This document shows positions 1 through 7,700 of a stretch of 8,122 bases of DNA, in pieces. The stretch covers positions 1 to 8,122 of the forward strand of contig JAFTRB010000235.1 in the NCBI GenBank assembly GCA_017462445.1, written 5' to 3'. The position numbers and the translations under genes are program-made. The notes under the pieces are model-generated. The model saw only the letters and a program-made list of their open reading frames with translations. It had not been told where the DNA came from and ran no database searches. Position 1 is the stretch's first letter, and every line of letters starts with the position of its first letter. The stretch comes from Clostridia bacterium (GTDB lineage: Bacteria > Bacillota_A > Clostridia > Oscillospirales > CAG-272).

Positions 1-887
1 AGGGACTCGGTATTACCAAGCCCGTGCTTGTTTCCGGCACCGATGGCGTTGGTACCAAGCTCAAGCTTGCCTTCCTTATGGACAAGCACGATACCGTAGG
101 CATCGACTGCGTTACAATGTGCGTAAACGATGTTATCTGCGTTGGAGCTAAGCCCCTCTACTTCCTTGATTATATTGCCTGTGGCAATAATGTTCACGAG
201 AAGATTGACGATATTGTACAGGGCGTATGCGAGGGCTGCGTTCAGTCGGGCGCCGCTCTTATCGGTGGCGAGACCGCCGAGATGCCCGGCTTCTATCCCG
301 TAGATGAATACGACCTTGCAGGCTTCGCTGTCGGCGTGGTAGACAAGACCAAGGTGCTTGACAAGACCAAGATGCGGGCAGGCGATGCCATCATTGCTAT
401 TCCTTCAAGCGGCGTTCACTCCAACGGCTTCTCGCTTGTTCGTAAGGTGTTTGATATCGAGAACTGCGACCTCAAGAGCCCCAGAGCAGAGCTCGGTGGC
501 AAGAGCCTCGGTGAAACCCTCCTTACCCCCACCAAAATTTATGTAAAGCCTATGCTTGCTCTCTTTGAGAGCCTTACCGTAAAGGGCGTTTCTCACATCA
601 CAGGCGGTGGCTTCTATGAGAATATTCCCCGTAGCTTCCCCAAGGGACTCGGCGCAAAAATCAACAAGGCCGATGTAAGAATTCTCCCCATCTTTGACCT
701 TATCGCCAAGGAAGGCAACATTCCCGAGAGGGATATGTTCAACACCTTCAATATGGGTGTTGGTATGGCTGTTGTGGTAGCCAAGGAGGATGCGGAGCGC
801 GCGCTTGAAATTCTCCGCGCACAGGGCGAGGACGCCTACCTTCTCGGCGAGGTCGTTGAGAGCGACGAGGGCGTGATCCTATGCTAA
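1..887 (+). CDS. purM: Phosphoribosylformylglycinamidine cyclo-ligase (AIR synthetase), 5'-partial
   Basis: PurM closes the imidazole ring: FGAM + ATP gives AIR, step 5 of cytosolic purine synthesis. The reading frame is already open at base 3 and runs 294 codons to TAA at 885-887. From memory of E. coli PurM (about 345 residues), roughly 50 N-terminal residues lie before the window, so the GTG at base 24 is an internal valine, not a start. Seen directly: the ATP/substrate signature GTDGVGTK (bases 36-59), DxxxMCVND shortly after, GGETAEMPG (264-290), the HSNGFSLVRK stretch after base 408, TGGGFYENIPR (600-632) and FNMGVGM near the C-terminus. These follow the PurM/AIRS family in order, with no frameshift. 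The stop overlaps the purN start by 7 bases, which suggests translational coupling. Identification is secure; only the true start is unknown. Confidence 0.97.
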   Translation, partial: GLGITKPVLVSGTDGVGTKLKLAFLMDKHDTVGIDCVTMCVNDVICVGAKPLYFLDYIACGNNVHEKIDDIVQGVCEGCVQSGAALIGGETAEMPGFYPVDEYDLAGFAVGVVDKTKVLDKTKMRAGDAIIAIPSSGVHSNGFSLVRKVFDIENCDLKSPRAELGGKSLGETLLTPTKIYVKPMLALFESLTVKGVSHITGGGFYENIPRSFPKGLGAKINKADVRILPIFDLIAKEGNIPERDMFNTFNMGVGMAVVVAKEDAERALEILRAQGEDAYLLGEVVESDEGVILC

Positions 888-1498
888 AAACAAGGATCGC
901 GGTTTTGGTTTCGGGTGGAGGAACAAATCTTCAGGCTCTGATAGATGCCGAGAAGTCGGGTATTATCCACTCGGGCAAAATTTCGCTTGTGCTTTCCAAT
1001 AAAGAGGGCGCTTACGCGTTGCAAAGAGCAAGGAACGCGGGAATAGAAACGCTTGTTGTAGAGAAAAAGTGCTGTCTTGACCAGGCTGATTTTGAGAGCA
1101 AAATAATCAAGGCTCTTGATGAAAGAGGTATACAGCTTATCGTTCTGGCAGGCTTTATGAGCATTCTCTCCGCGGACTTCACCTCCCACTACGAAAACAG
1201 GATTATCAATGTTCACCCCTCCCTTATCCCCTCCTTCTGCGGCAAGGGCTTCTATGGGCTTCGTGTTCACGAGGCTGCGCTCGCCTATGGGGTAAAGGTC
1301 AGCGGCGCAACCGTTCATTTTGTAAACGAGATTCCCGATGGCGGCAAGATAATTATGCAGCGCGCCGTAGAGGTCAGGGAGGATGACACCCCCGAGACAC
1401 TCCAGAGGCGCATAATGGAGGAGGCAGAATGGAAAATTCTCCCGCTCTCCTGTGAGCTTGTCAGCCGTGAAATTGCCGAGAAGGCAGAAAAAATGTGA
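881..1498 (+). CDS. purN: Phosphoribosylglycinamide formyltransferase (GAR transformylase)
   Basis: PurN transfers the formyl group of 10-formyl-tetrahydrofolate to GAR, giving FGAR (step 3), in the cytosol. The 205-residue length is normal for the folate-dependent family. Seen: the N-terminal phosphate-binding loop SGGGTNLQ (residues 11-18), VLAGFMSIL (88-96), and the catalytic set matching E. coli Asn106/His108/Asp144, here N110, H112 (in INVHPSLIPSF) and D153 (in IPDGGKIIMQ). After NVHPSLIP there is a CGKGFYG loop, which I recall from clostridial PurN proteins but not from E. coli. ATG 881 is chosen because SGGGTN then falls at the expected distance from the N-terminus, and a GAGGG at 867-871 inside purM lies 9 bases upstream. 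By eye the first third uses more AAA, TTG and ATA codons than the neighbouring genes; the second codon is CTA, rare elsewhere here. No sign of truncation. Confidence 0.97.
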   Translation: MLKTRIAVLVSGGGTNLQALIDAEKSGIIHSGKISLVLSNKEGAYALQRARNAGIETLVVEKKCCLDQADFESKIIKALDERGIQLIVLAGFMSILSADFTSHYENRIINVHPSLIPSFCGKGFYGLRVHEAALAYGVKVSGATVHFVNEIPDGGKIIMQRAVEVREDDTPETLQRRIMEEAEWKILPLSCELVSREIAEKAEKM

Positions 1499-1506
1499 GG
1501 TAACAG

Positions 1507-2226
1507 ATGAATATTTACGAGATCAATAATATTGGCGAGCTTCTCGCCCCCAATCCCTATCCCGGCAGAGGCATCATCGTTGGCAAGAGCGCTGACGGCG
1601 AGAATGCGGTAATTGCTTATTTCATTATGGGAAGAAGCGAAAACTCTCGCAACCGCGTATTCGTAGAGAAGGAGGATGCCGTTTTCACCGAGCCCTATGA
1701 CTTCACCAAGGTCGAGGACCCCTCGCTTATCATCTACGCAGCTATCAGAGATTATGAGAACAAGCTGATCGTTACCAACGGTGATCAGACCGATACGATC
1801 TATGAGAGCGTCAAGGCAGGTAAGTGCTTCCGCCACGCGCTCAGACAGCGCGAGTTCGAGCCTGATGTGCCCAATCTTACCCCCCGTATCAGCGCAATGC
1901 TGACCTTCGATGGCGGCTCCTTCAACTATGAGATGAGCATTCTCAAGAGCGCCGATGCCATCGGCTCCGCCTGCAACAGATACTTCTACGAGTATTCTCC
2001 CATTGCAGGTCTCGGTCACTTCATTCATACCTATGTAACCGACGGCAACCCCATTCCCACCTTCCAGGGCGAGCCCGAGAGAGTAGCAATTCCCAATTCC
2101 ATTGATGAGTTTACAACCTCTATCTGGAGCAATCTCAACGAGAACAACAGGATTTCCCTCTATGTCCGTTACATCGGGCTTACAAACGGCAAGACCGAAA
2201 CAAGAATGATCAATAAAAATAGCTAA
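1507..2226 (+). CDS. purO: IMP cyclohydrolase, PurO-like (archaeal-type) family
   Basis: Probable IMP cyclohydrolase: closes FAICAR to IMP, the last step of the pathway. It does not resemble the MGS-like cyclohydrolase domain of normal PurH; it resembles the PurO family (IMP_cyclohyd), known first from methanogenic archaea and having an Ntn-hydrolase-like fold. Seen in the 239 residues: YPGRGIIVGK (18-27), AYFIMGRSENSRNR (37-50), DPSLIIYAAI (71-80), NGDQTDTIYE (91-100) and FEPDVPNLTPRISA (117-130), with several conserved-looking Arg, Tyr and Asn residues suited to phosphate and ring binding. There is no signal peptide or membrane segment. It is somewhat longer than archaeal PurO (about 200 residues as I recall). 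GAGG at 1497-1500 sits 6 bases before ATG 1507. Lying 10 bases before a formyltransferase that lacks its own cyclohydrolase half strongly supports the role. Family call good; activity inferred from family and context. Confidence 0.88.
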   Translation: MNIYEINNIGELLAPNPYPGRGIIVGKSADGENAVIAYFIMGRSENSRNRVFVEKEDAVFTEPYDFTKVEDPSLIIYAAIRDYENKLIVTNGDQTDTIYESVKAGKCFRHALRQREFEPDVPNLTPRISAMLTFDGGSFNYEMSILKSADAIGSACNRYFYEYSPIAGLGHFIHTYVTDGNPIPTFQGEPERVAIPNSIDEFTTSIWSNLNENNRISLYVRYIGLTNGKTETRMINKNS

Positions 2227-2230
2227 GAGG
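2227..2230 (+). promoter_or_regulatory. Ribosome binding site deciding the AICAR formyltransferase start
   Basis: GAGG lies directly after the purO stop (TAA 2224-2226). Two adjacent ATG codons follow at 2234 and 2237. Spacing is 3 bases to the first and 6 to the second; the purO gene just upstream also has exactly 6 bases between GAGG and ATG, so the second ATG is preferred. The difference is a single methionine. Confidence 0.6.
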
Positions 2231-2236
2231 TGTATG

Positions 2237-3421
2237 ATGAAAGAATTCGAACTTAAGTATGGCTGTAACCCCAACCAGAAGCCCTCTAAGATTTATATGG
2301 CAGACGGCTCCGAGCTTCCTATCGAGATACTTTCCGGCAGATCCGGATACATCAACTTCCTTGATGCCTTCAATTCCTGGCAGCTTGTAAAGGAGCTTTC
2401 CATGGCCACAGGCCTTCCTGCGGCAACCTCCTTCAAGCATGTAAGCCCCACCTCTGCGGCAGTAGGCGTCAAGCTCTCGCCCGAGCTTAAGAGGGCTTGC
2501 TTCGTTGACGATATCGAGGGACTTGACGAGTCCCCCCTCGCCTGCGCGTATGCAAGAGCAAGGGGTACGGACCGTATGTCCTCCTTCGGTGACTGGATCG
2601 CCCTTTCCGAGGTTTGTGATGTAACCACGGCTCTGCTTATCAAGCGCGAGATCTCGGACGGTATCATAGCTCCCGGCTATACAGACGAGGCTCTTGAAAT
2701 TCTTAAGACCAAGAAGAAGGGCAACTACAATATCGTCAAGATCGACCCTGACTATGTTCCTGCTCCGATCGAGACCAAGCAGGTATTCGGCATAACCTTC
2801 GAGCAGGGAAGAAATAACTTTGAGATCAACAGAGAGCTTTTCGCCAACATCGTAACCGAGAACAAGGACCTCCCCGAGGAGGCGGTACGCGATCTTATCA
2901 TCGCTCTCATAACTCTTAAGTATACCCAGTCCAACTCTGTATGCTACGCATACCAGGGACAGGCTATCGGTGTTGGCGCGGGTCAGCAGTCGCGAATTCA
3001 TTGCACCCGTCTTGCGGGAACCAAGGCAGATACCTGGCATCTTCGCCAGCATCCCAAGGTCCTCGGCCTCCCCTTCCTTCCCACCATCTCCCGCCCCGAC
3101 AGGGACAATGTTATTGATGGCTACATAAACAAGAACGAGGAGGATGTCTGCGCAGAGGGCAACTGGCAGAAGTATTTCACCACCCGTCCCGAGCCGCTTA
3201 CCGATGCCGAGGCAAGAGAATATCTCGATGGCATCACAGGCGTATCTCTTGGCTCTGATGCCTTCTTCCCCTTCGGTGACAACATCGAGAGGGCAAAGAA
3301 GAGCGGTGTTTCCTATGTTGCCGAGCCCGGTGGATCCGTCCGCGATGACATCGTTATCGAGACTGCCAACAAGTACGGTATGGTAATCGCCTTCACCGGT
3401 ATGCGTCTGTTCCATCATTGA
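2237..3421 (+). CDS. purH: Stand-alone AICAR formyltransferase (PurH C-terminal half), ATIC-like
   Basis: Transfers a formyl group from 10-formyl-THF to AICAR, giving FAICAR (step 9). It starts at LKYGCNPNQ, where the transformylase half of PurH begins, so the usual ~200-residue cyclohydrolase half is absent; length is 394 residues. Seen (numbering from ATG 2237): NFLDAFNSWQLVKEL (40-54), TSFKHVSPTSAAVG with the catalytic Lys67-His68 pair (human ATIC Lys266/His267), RMSSFGD (113-119), KYTQSNSVCYAY with the conserved Asn233, GAGQQSRIHCTRLAG (247-261), SDAFFPFGDN (340-349) and C-terminal RLFHH. Relative to E. coli PurH there is an insertion of about 70 residues (270-339) between GAGQ-SR and SDAFFPF; human ATIC, as I remember it, has the same insertion and many of the same words. 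An alternative ATG is at 2234. The product is FAICAR, the substrate of the cyclohydrolase encoded just upstream. Confident in activity; the eukaryote-like affinity is from remembered sequences. Confidence 0.95.
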   Translation: MKEFELKYGCNPNQKPSKIYMADGSELPIEILSGRSGYINFLDAFNSWQLVKELSMATGLPAATSFKHVSPTSAAVGVKLSPELKRACFVDDIEGLDESPLACAYARARGTDRMSSFGDWIALSEVCDVTTALLIKREISDGIIAPGYTDEALEILKTKKKGNYNIVKIDPDYVPAPIETKQVFGITFEQGRNNFEINRELFANIVTENKDLPEEAVRDLIIALITLKYTQSNSVCYAYQGQAIGVGAGQQSRIHCTRLAGTKADTWHLRQHPKVLGLPFLPTISRPDRDNVIDGYINKNEEDVCAEGNWQKYFTTRPEPLTDAEAREYLDGITGVSLGSDAFFPFGDNIERAKKSGVSYVAEPGGSVRDDIVIETANKYGMVIAFTGMRLFHH

Positions 3422-3424
3422 TGC

Positions 3425-3431
3425 GAGGTGG
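3425..3431 (+). promoter_or_regulatory. Ribosome binding site deciding the purD start
   Basis: GAGGTGG lies between the formyltransferase stop (TGA 3419-3421) and ATG 3436; the GAGG core is 7 bases before that ATG. Upstream in-frame starts (TTG 3418, ATG 3421) would place this site inside the coding region and add an unusual RGGG leader. The TGATG formed by stop and ATG 3421 could permit reinitiation, but the 3436 start fits both the site and the family N-terminus. Confidence 0.75.
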
Positions 3432-3435
3432 CGGA

Positions 3436-4704
3436 ATGAGACTGCTTGTTGTTGGCGGTGGCGGAAGAGAACACGCCATCATAAGAAAGCTCAGAGAAAA
3501 CAAGGAGGTAAGCGAGATTTTCGCCCTGCCGGGTAATGGCGGTATGGCGGCTGATGCTACCCCTGTTGCAATCGGCGCAAAGGATATTGATGCTATCGTT
3601 GCCTTTGCTACCGAGAATAATATTGACTATGCAGTAGTCGCACCGGATGACCCCTTGGTGCTGGGCTGTGTTGACAGGCTCACCGAGGTCGGCATTCCCT
3701 GCTTCGGTCCCCGCGCAAATGCTGCCATTATCGAGGGAAGCAAGGTGTTCTCCAAGAACCTGATGAAGAAGTACGGCATTCCCACTGCCACCTATGAGGT
3801 CTTTGAGGATGCAAGCGAGGCATATGCCTATCTGGAGAGCGCGCCTATCCCCACCGTTATAAAGGCGGACGGCCTGGCGCTCGGCAAGGGCGTTATCATA
3901 GCCACCACCAGAGAGGAGGCTCTCGATGCGGTAAAGAGCATTATGGAGGATGGCAAGTTCGGCGCCTCCGGAAACCGCATAGTTGTCGAGGAGTTCCTCA
4001 CGGGCCCTGAGGTCTCGGTTCTCGCCTTCACCGATGGCGAGACGGTCAAGCCCATGATCTCCTCTATGGATCACAAGAGAGCAGGGGACAACGATACGGG
4101 ACTTAATACCGGTGGTATGGGTACGGTTGCACCCAACCCCTATTATACCGAGAGCATTGCCGAGGAATGTATGAGAACTATATTCTTGCCAACCATTCGC
4201 GCAATGAAGGCGGAGGGCAGAGAATTCCGCGGTTGTCTCTATTTCGGACTTATGCTCACCCCCGACGGCCCTAAGGTCATCGAGTACAATTGTCGCTTTG
4301 GCGACCCCGAGACACAGGTTGTTCTTCCTCTTCTGGAGAGCGATCTTCTCACGGTTATGCGCGCTACGACCGACGGCACTCTTGCCGATTGCGAGGTCAA
4401 ATTTGCCGACAAGCACGCGTGCTGTGTAATTATGGCCTCCTCGGGCTATCCCGAGAAGTATCAGTCGGGCTTTGAGATTACTATGGAGCCTTCGGTTGCT
4501 CCCGATGTTTTTGTTGCGGGCGCCAAGCTGGACGGCGATAAGCTGCTCACAGCGGGAGGCAGAGTCCTTGGTGTTACCGCCACAGCCTCCACCCTGGAGG
4601 AGGCTATCGCCTCCGCTTACAGGAAGGTTGAGGGAGTATCCTTTGATAACGCATATTACAGACACGACATTGGCAAAAGAGCGCTTATGGCGAAGAAAGG
4701 ATAA
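3436..4704 (+). CDS. purD: Phosphoribosylamine--glycine ligase (GAR synthetase)
   Basis: PurD is an ATP-grasp ligase joining phosphoribosylamine and glycine with ATP hydrolysis to give GAR (step 2), a cytosolic enzyme. From ATG 3436 it is 422 residues, the usual length for monofunctional bacterial PurD. Seen in order: N-terminal nucleotide-fold motif GGGGREH (7-13) within MRLLVVGGGGREH, PGNGG (32-36), APDDPLVLG (69-77), the ATP-grasp lysine region IKADGLALGKGV (142-153), DHKRAGDNDTGLNTGGMG (212-229), and the family signature IEYNCRFGDPETQ (282-294), whose Glu283 and Asn285 are the expected Mg-ATP ligands. The C-terminal domain (about 325-420) carries GGRVLGVTA and is complete. There is no fusion to PurN or PurM as found in animals. 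It sits 14 bases after the formyltransferase gene and 5 bases before purL. The start choice rests on the ribosome site at 3425 and the family N-terminus. Confidence 0.97.
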   Translation: MRLLVVGGGGREHAIIRKLRENKEVSEIFALPGNGGMAADATPVAIGAKDIDAIVAFATENNIDYAVVAPDDPLVLGCVDRLTEVGIPCFGPRANAAIIEGSKVFSKNLMKKYGIPTATYEVFEDASEAYAYLESAPIPTVIKADGLALGKGVIIATTREEALDAVKSIMEDGKFGASGNRIVVEEFLTGPEVSVLAFTDGETVKPMISSMDHKRAGDNDTGLNTGGMGTVAPNPYYTESIAEECMRTIFLPTIRAMKAEGREFRGCLYFGLMLTPDGPKVIEYNCRFGDPETQVVLPLLESDLLTVMRATTDGTLADCEVKFADKHACCVIMASSGYPEKYQSGFEITMEPSVAPDVFVAGAKLDGDKLLTAGGRVLGVTATASTLEEAIASAYRKVEGVSFDNAYYRHDIGKRALMAKKG

Positions 4705-4709
4705 TTAGA

Positions 4710-7700
4710 ATGGTATATCGCATTTATGTAGAAAAGAAGGCAGGACTTGACAACGAGGCAAGAGCGCTTCTTTCCGAAATATCCACCTTCCTCGGTATCG
4801 AGGGTGTGGAGAAGATCAGAATACTCAATCGCTATGATGCGGAGAACATCACCGAGGAGCTGTTTAACTATGCAGTAGGTACAGTATTTTCCGAGCCTCA
4901 GCTTGATGACACCTATACCGAGCTGCCTATGGTGGACGGCGCAACAGTCTTTGCCACAGAGTTCCTCCCCGGTCAGTTTGACCAGCGCGCGGATTCTGCC
5001 GCTCAGTGCATTCAGCTTATCTCCCAGGGAGAAAAGCCCGGCATCGTCAGCGCAAAGGTATATATCCTCTACGGTGCAATAACCGACGAGGAGCTTGCAA
5101 GAATAAAGAAGCATGTAATAAACCCGGTAGAGTCCCGCGAGGCATCGCTTGACAAGCCCGAGACGATCAAGGCGGAGTATTCCATTCCCACCGAGGTAAA
5201 GACACTCGATGGCTTCCTCGAGCCTGACAGAGAGGGACTTGTTGCCTTTGTTTCGCAGTACGGCTTGGCAATGGACGCGGATGATATCGAGTTCTGCCAG
5301 GGCTATTTCCGCACCGAGGGCAGATGCCCGACAATCACCGAGATAAGGATGATTGACACCTACTGGTCCGACCACTGCCGTCACACGACCTTCAATACAA
5401 CGGTTGACAGCGTGCATTTCGAGGATCCTATACTCGAGGAGGCATATAATGACTACATCGAGGCAAGAAGGTCGCTGGGCAGGACCAAGCCCATCAACCT
5501 GATGGATATCGGTACAATTGCCGCAAAATGCCTGAAGAAGGCGGGACTTCTCACCAAGCTTGACGAGTCCGAGGAGATCAATGCTTGTACCGTTAAGATT
5601 ACGGTTAATGTGGATGGCTTAGAGGAGCCCTGGCTGCTTCTCTTCAAGAACGAAACGCACAATCACCCCACCGAGATCGAGCCCTTCGGTGGCGCGGCGA
5701 CCTGTATCGGCGGCGCGATCCGCGACCCCCTCTCGGGCAGATCTTATGTCTACGGCGCAATGCGTCTTACCGGCGCTGCCGATCCTCTTCGCCCCATTGG
5801 CGAGACTCTCGAGGGTAAGCTTCCCCAGAGAAAGATCGTTACCACGGCGGCAGCAGGCTATTCCTCCTACGGTAATCAGATCGGTCTTGCGACAGGCATT
5901 GTAGACGAGATATATCACGACGGCTATGCGGCAAAGCATATGGAGGTTGGCGCTGTTATAGCAGCCGCTCCCGCTAAGAATGTTCGCCGCGAGGTTCCGG
6001 CAGACGGCGACCTCGTCGTTCTCCTTGGAGGCAGAACGGGTAGAGACGGCTGTGGCGGCGCAACAGGCTCCTCCAAGTCCCATAACCTCAAGTCGCTTGA
6101 GAACTGCGGTGCCGAGGTGCAGAAGGGTAATGCTCCCGAGGAAAGAAAGATCCAGCGCCTGTTCAGAAATCCTGAGGTTTCCGCAATGATTAAGAGGTGC
6201 AATGACTTTGGCGCGGGCGGTGTATCCGTAGCAATCGGAGAGCTTGCCGACGGCCTTGATATCGACCTCAATGCAGTTCCCAAGAAGTACGAGGGACTGG
6301 ATGGCACCGAGCTTGCTATAAGCGAGTCCCAGGAGAGAATGGCTGTTGTAATCGAGCCCGAAAACAGAGAGCGCTTCCTCGCTCTTGCTGACAGCGAGAA
6401 CCTCGAGGCAACCGTTGTTGCGGTAGTCAAGGCAGAGCCCAGGCTTCGTATGACCTGGAATGGCAAGGTTATCTGCGACATCAGCCGTGAGTTCCTGAAC
6501 TCAAACGGCGCGGAGAAGCATATTGATATATCCACACCCAAGATCGAGGACTTCACCAAGGCTACTCCCAAGAGCTTTACCGAGGGCTTGATGGCGGTTG
6601 CCACCGACATTAACTGCTGCTCCAAGCGCGGACTTTCCGAGCGCTTCGACAGCACCATCGGCGCAGGCACAGTGCTTATGCCCTTCGGCGGTAAGTATCA
6701 GCGCACCCCCATTCAGGCAATGGTTCACAAGATTTCCTGCGAAAAGGCGCATACCGATACGGTTTCCTTTATGTCCTGGGGCTACAACCCCTACATCAGC
6801 GAGAAGAGCCCCTACCACGGAGCATATCTTGCGGTTGTAGAGTCGGTTTGTAAGCTTGTCTCAACAGGCGCATCCTATGAGGATGTATATCTCACCTTCC
6901 AGGAGTATTTTGAGAAGCCCATGAAGGATCCCAAGAGATGGGGCAAGCCTCTTTCCGCTCTTCTTGGCGCTTTCAAGGCGCAGATGGAGCTTGGAGTTGC
7001 CGCCATCGGCGGTAAGGACTCGATGAGCGGAAGCTTTGAGAAGCTTGATGTTCCCCCAACCCTTATTTCCTTTGCTGTAACGACCGATAATATAAAGAAC
7101 GTTGTTTCCCCCGAATTCAAGAGGGCGGGCAACAAAGTTGTCATTCTCTATCCCGAGTATGACGGTAGCGGACTTCCCGTAACCGAGTCGCTTATGGAAA
7201 ACTTCAGGACCGTTACATCTCTTATGCGTGAGGGCAAGGTCGTTTCTGCTTACACTCCCACCGTCGGCGGCGTTGCCGAGGCTATCATCAAGATGGCTAT
7301 GGGTAATGGCTTTGGCTTTGCCTTTGATAAGAGCGTGACTCTTAAGAGCATCTTTGAATACTGCTACGGCGCGTTTATCCTCGAGTTTGAGGGCGAATGC
7401 AATGTCGGCACAGCTCTCGGTACTGTCACCTCTGACGGAGCCTTCACCTACGGCGACGATGTGATTGCCACCGAAAGAGTATTCAATGCATATGAGGATA
7501 AGCTCGAGAGCGTTTATTCCTGCAATATCGCAAGCCCCAAGAAGGATATCGAGACGGTTTCCTACAACGCCACGACAAGGGTTTCGCCCGCCGTTAAGGT
7601 GGCAAGACCTAAGGTGCTTATTCCCGTATTCCCCGGTACAAATTGCGAGTATGATTCGGCAAAGGCTGTCGAGGCAGCAGGCGCCGAGGCAGAGATATTC

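Noticed and set aside
24..26. GTG as a possible purM start
   Set aside because: The frame continues upstream to the window edge with family-like sequence (GLGITKP before VLVSGTDG), so this is an internal valine of a truncated gene.
1315..2274. Minus-strand open frame of 319 codons opposite purO and the end of purN
   Set aside because: Shadow frame; the plus-strand genes here match known families and abut with proper ribosome sites.
2210..3418. Minus-strand open frame of 402 codons opposite the formyltransferase gene
   Set aside because: It is in exact codon register with a clear enzyme gene, has no recognisable domain, and is explained by avoidance of TTA, CTA and TCA codons in the sense gene.
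3418..3423. TTG 3418 or ATG 3421 as purD start
   Set aside because: They would add an RGGG-type leader not expected in PurD and place the GAGGTGG ribosome site inside the gene; ATG 3436 fits both family and site.
3415..4665. Minus-strand open frame of 416 codons opposite purD
   Set aside because: Same cause: codon-register shadow of purD with no ribosome site or domain that I can support.
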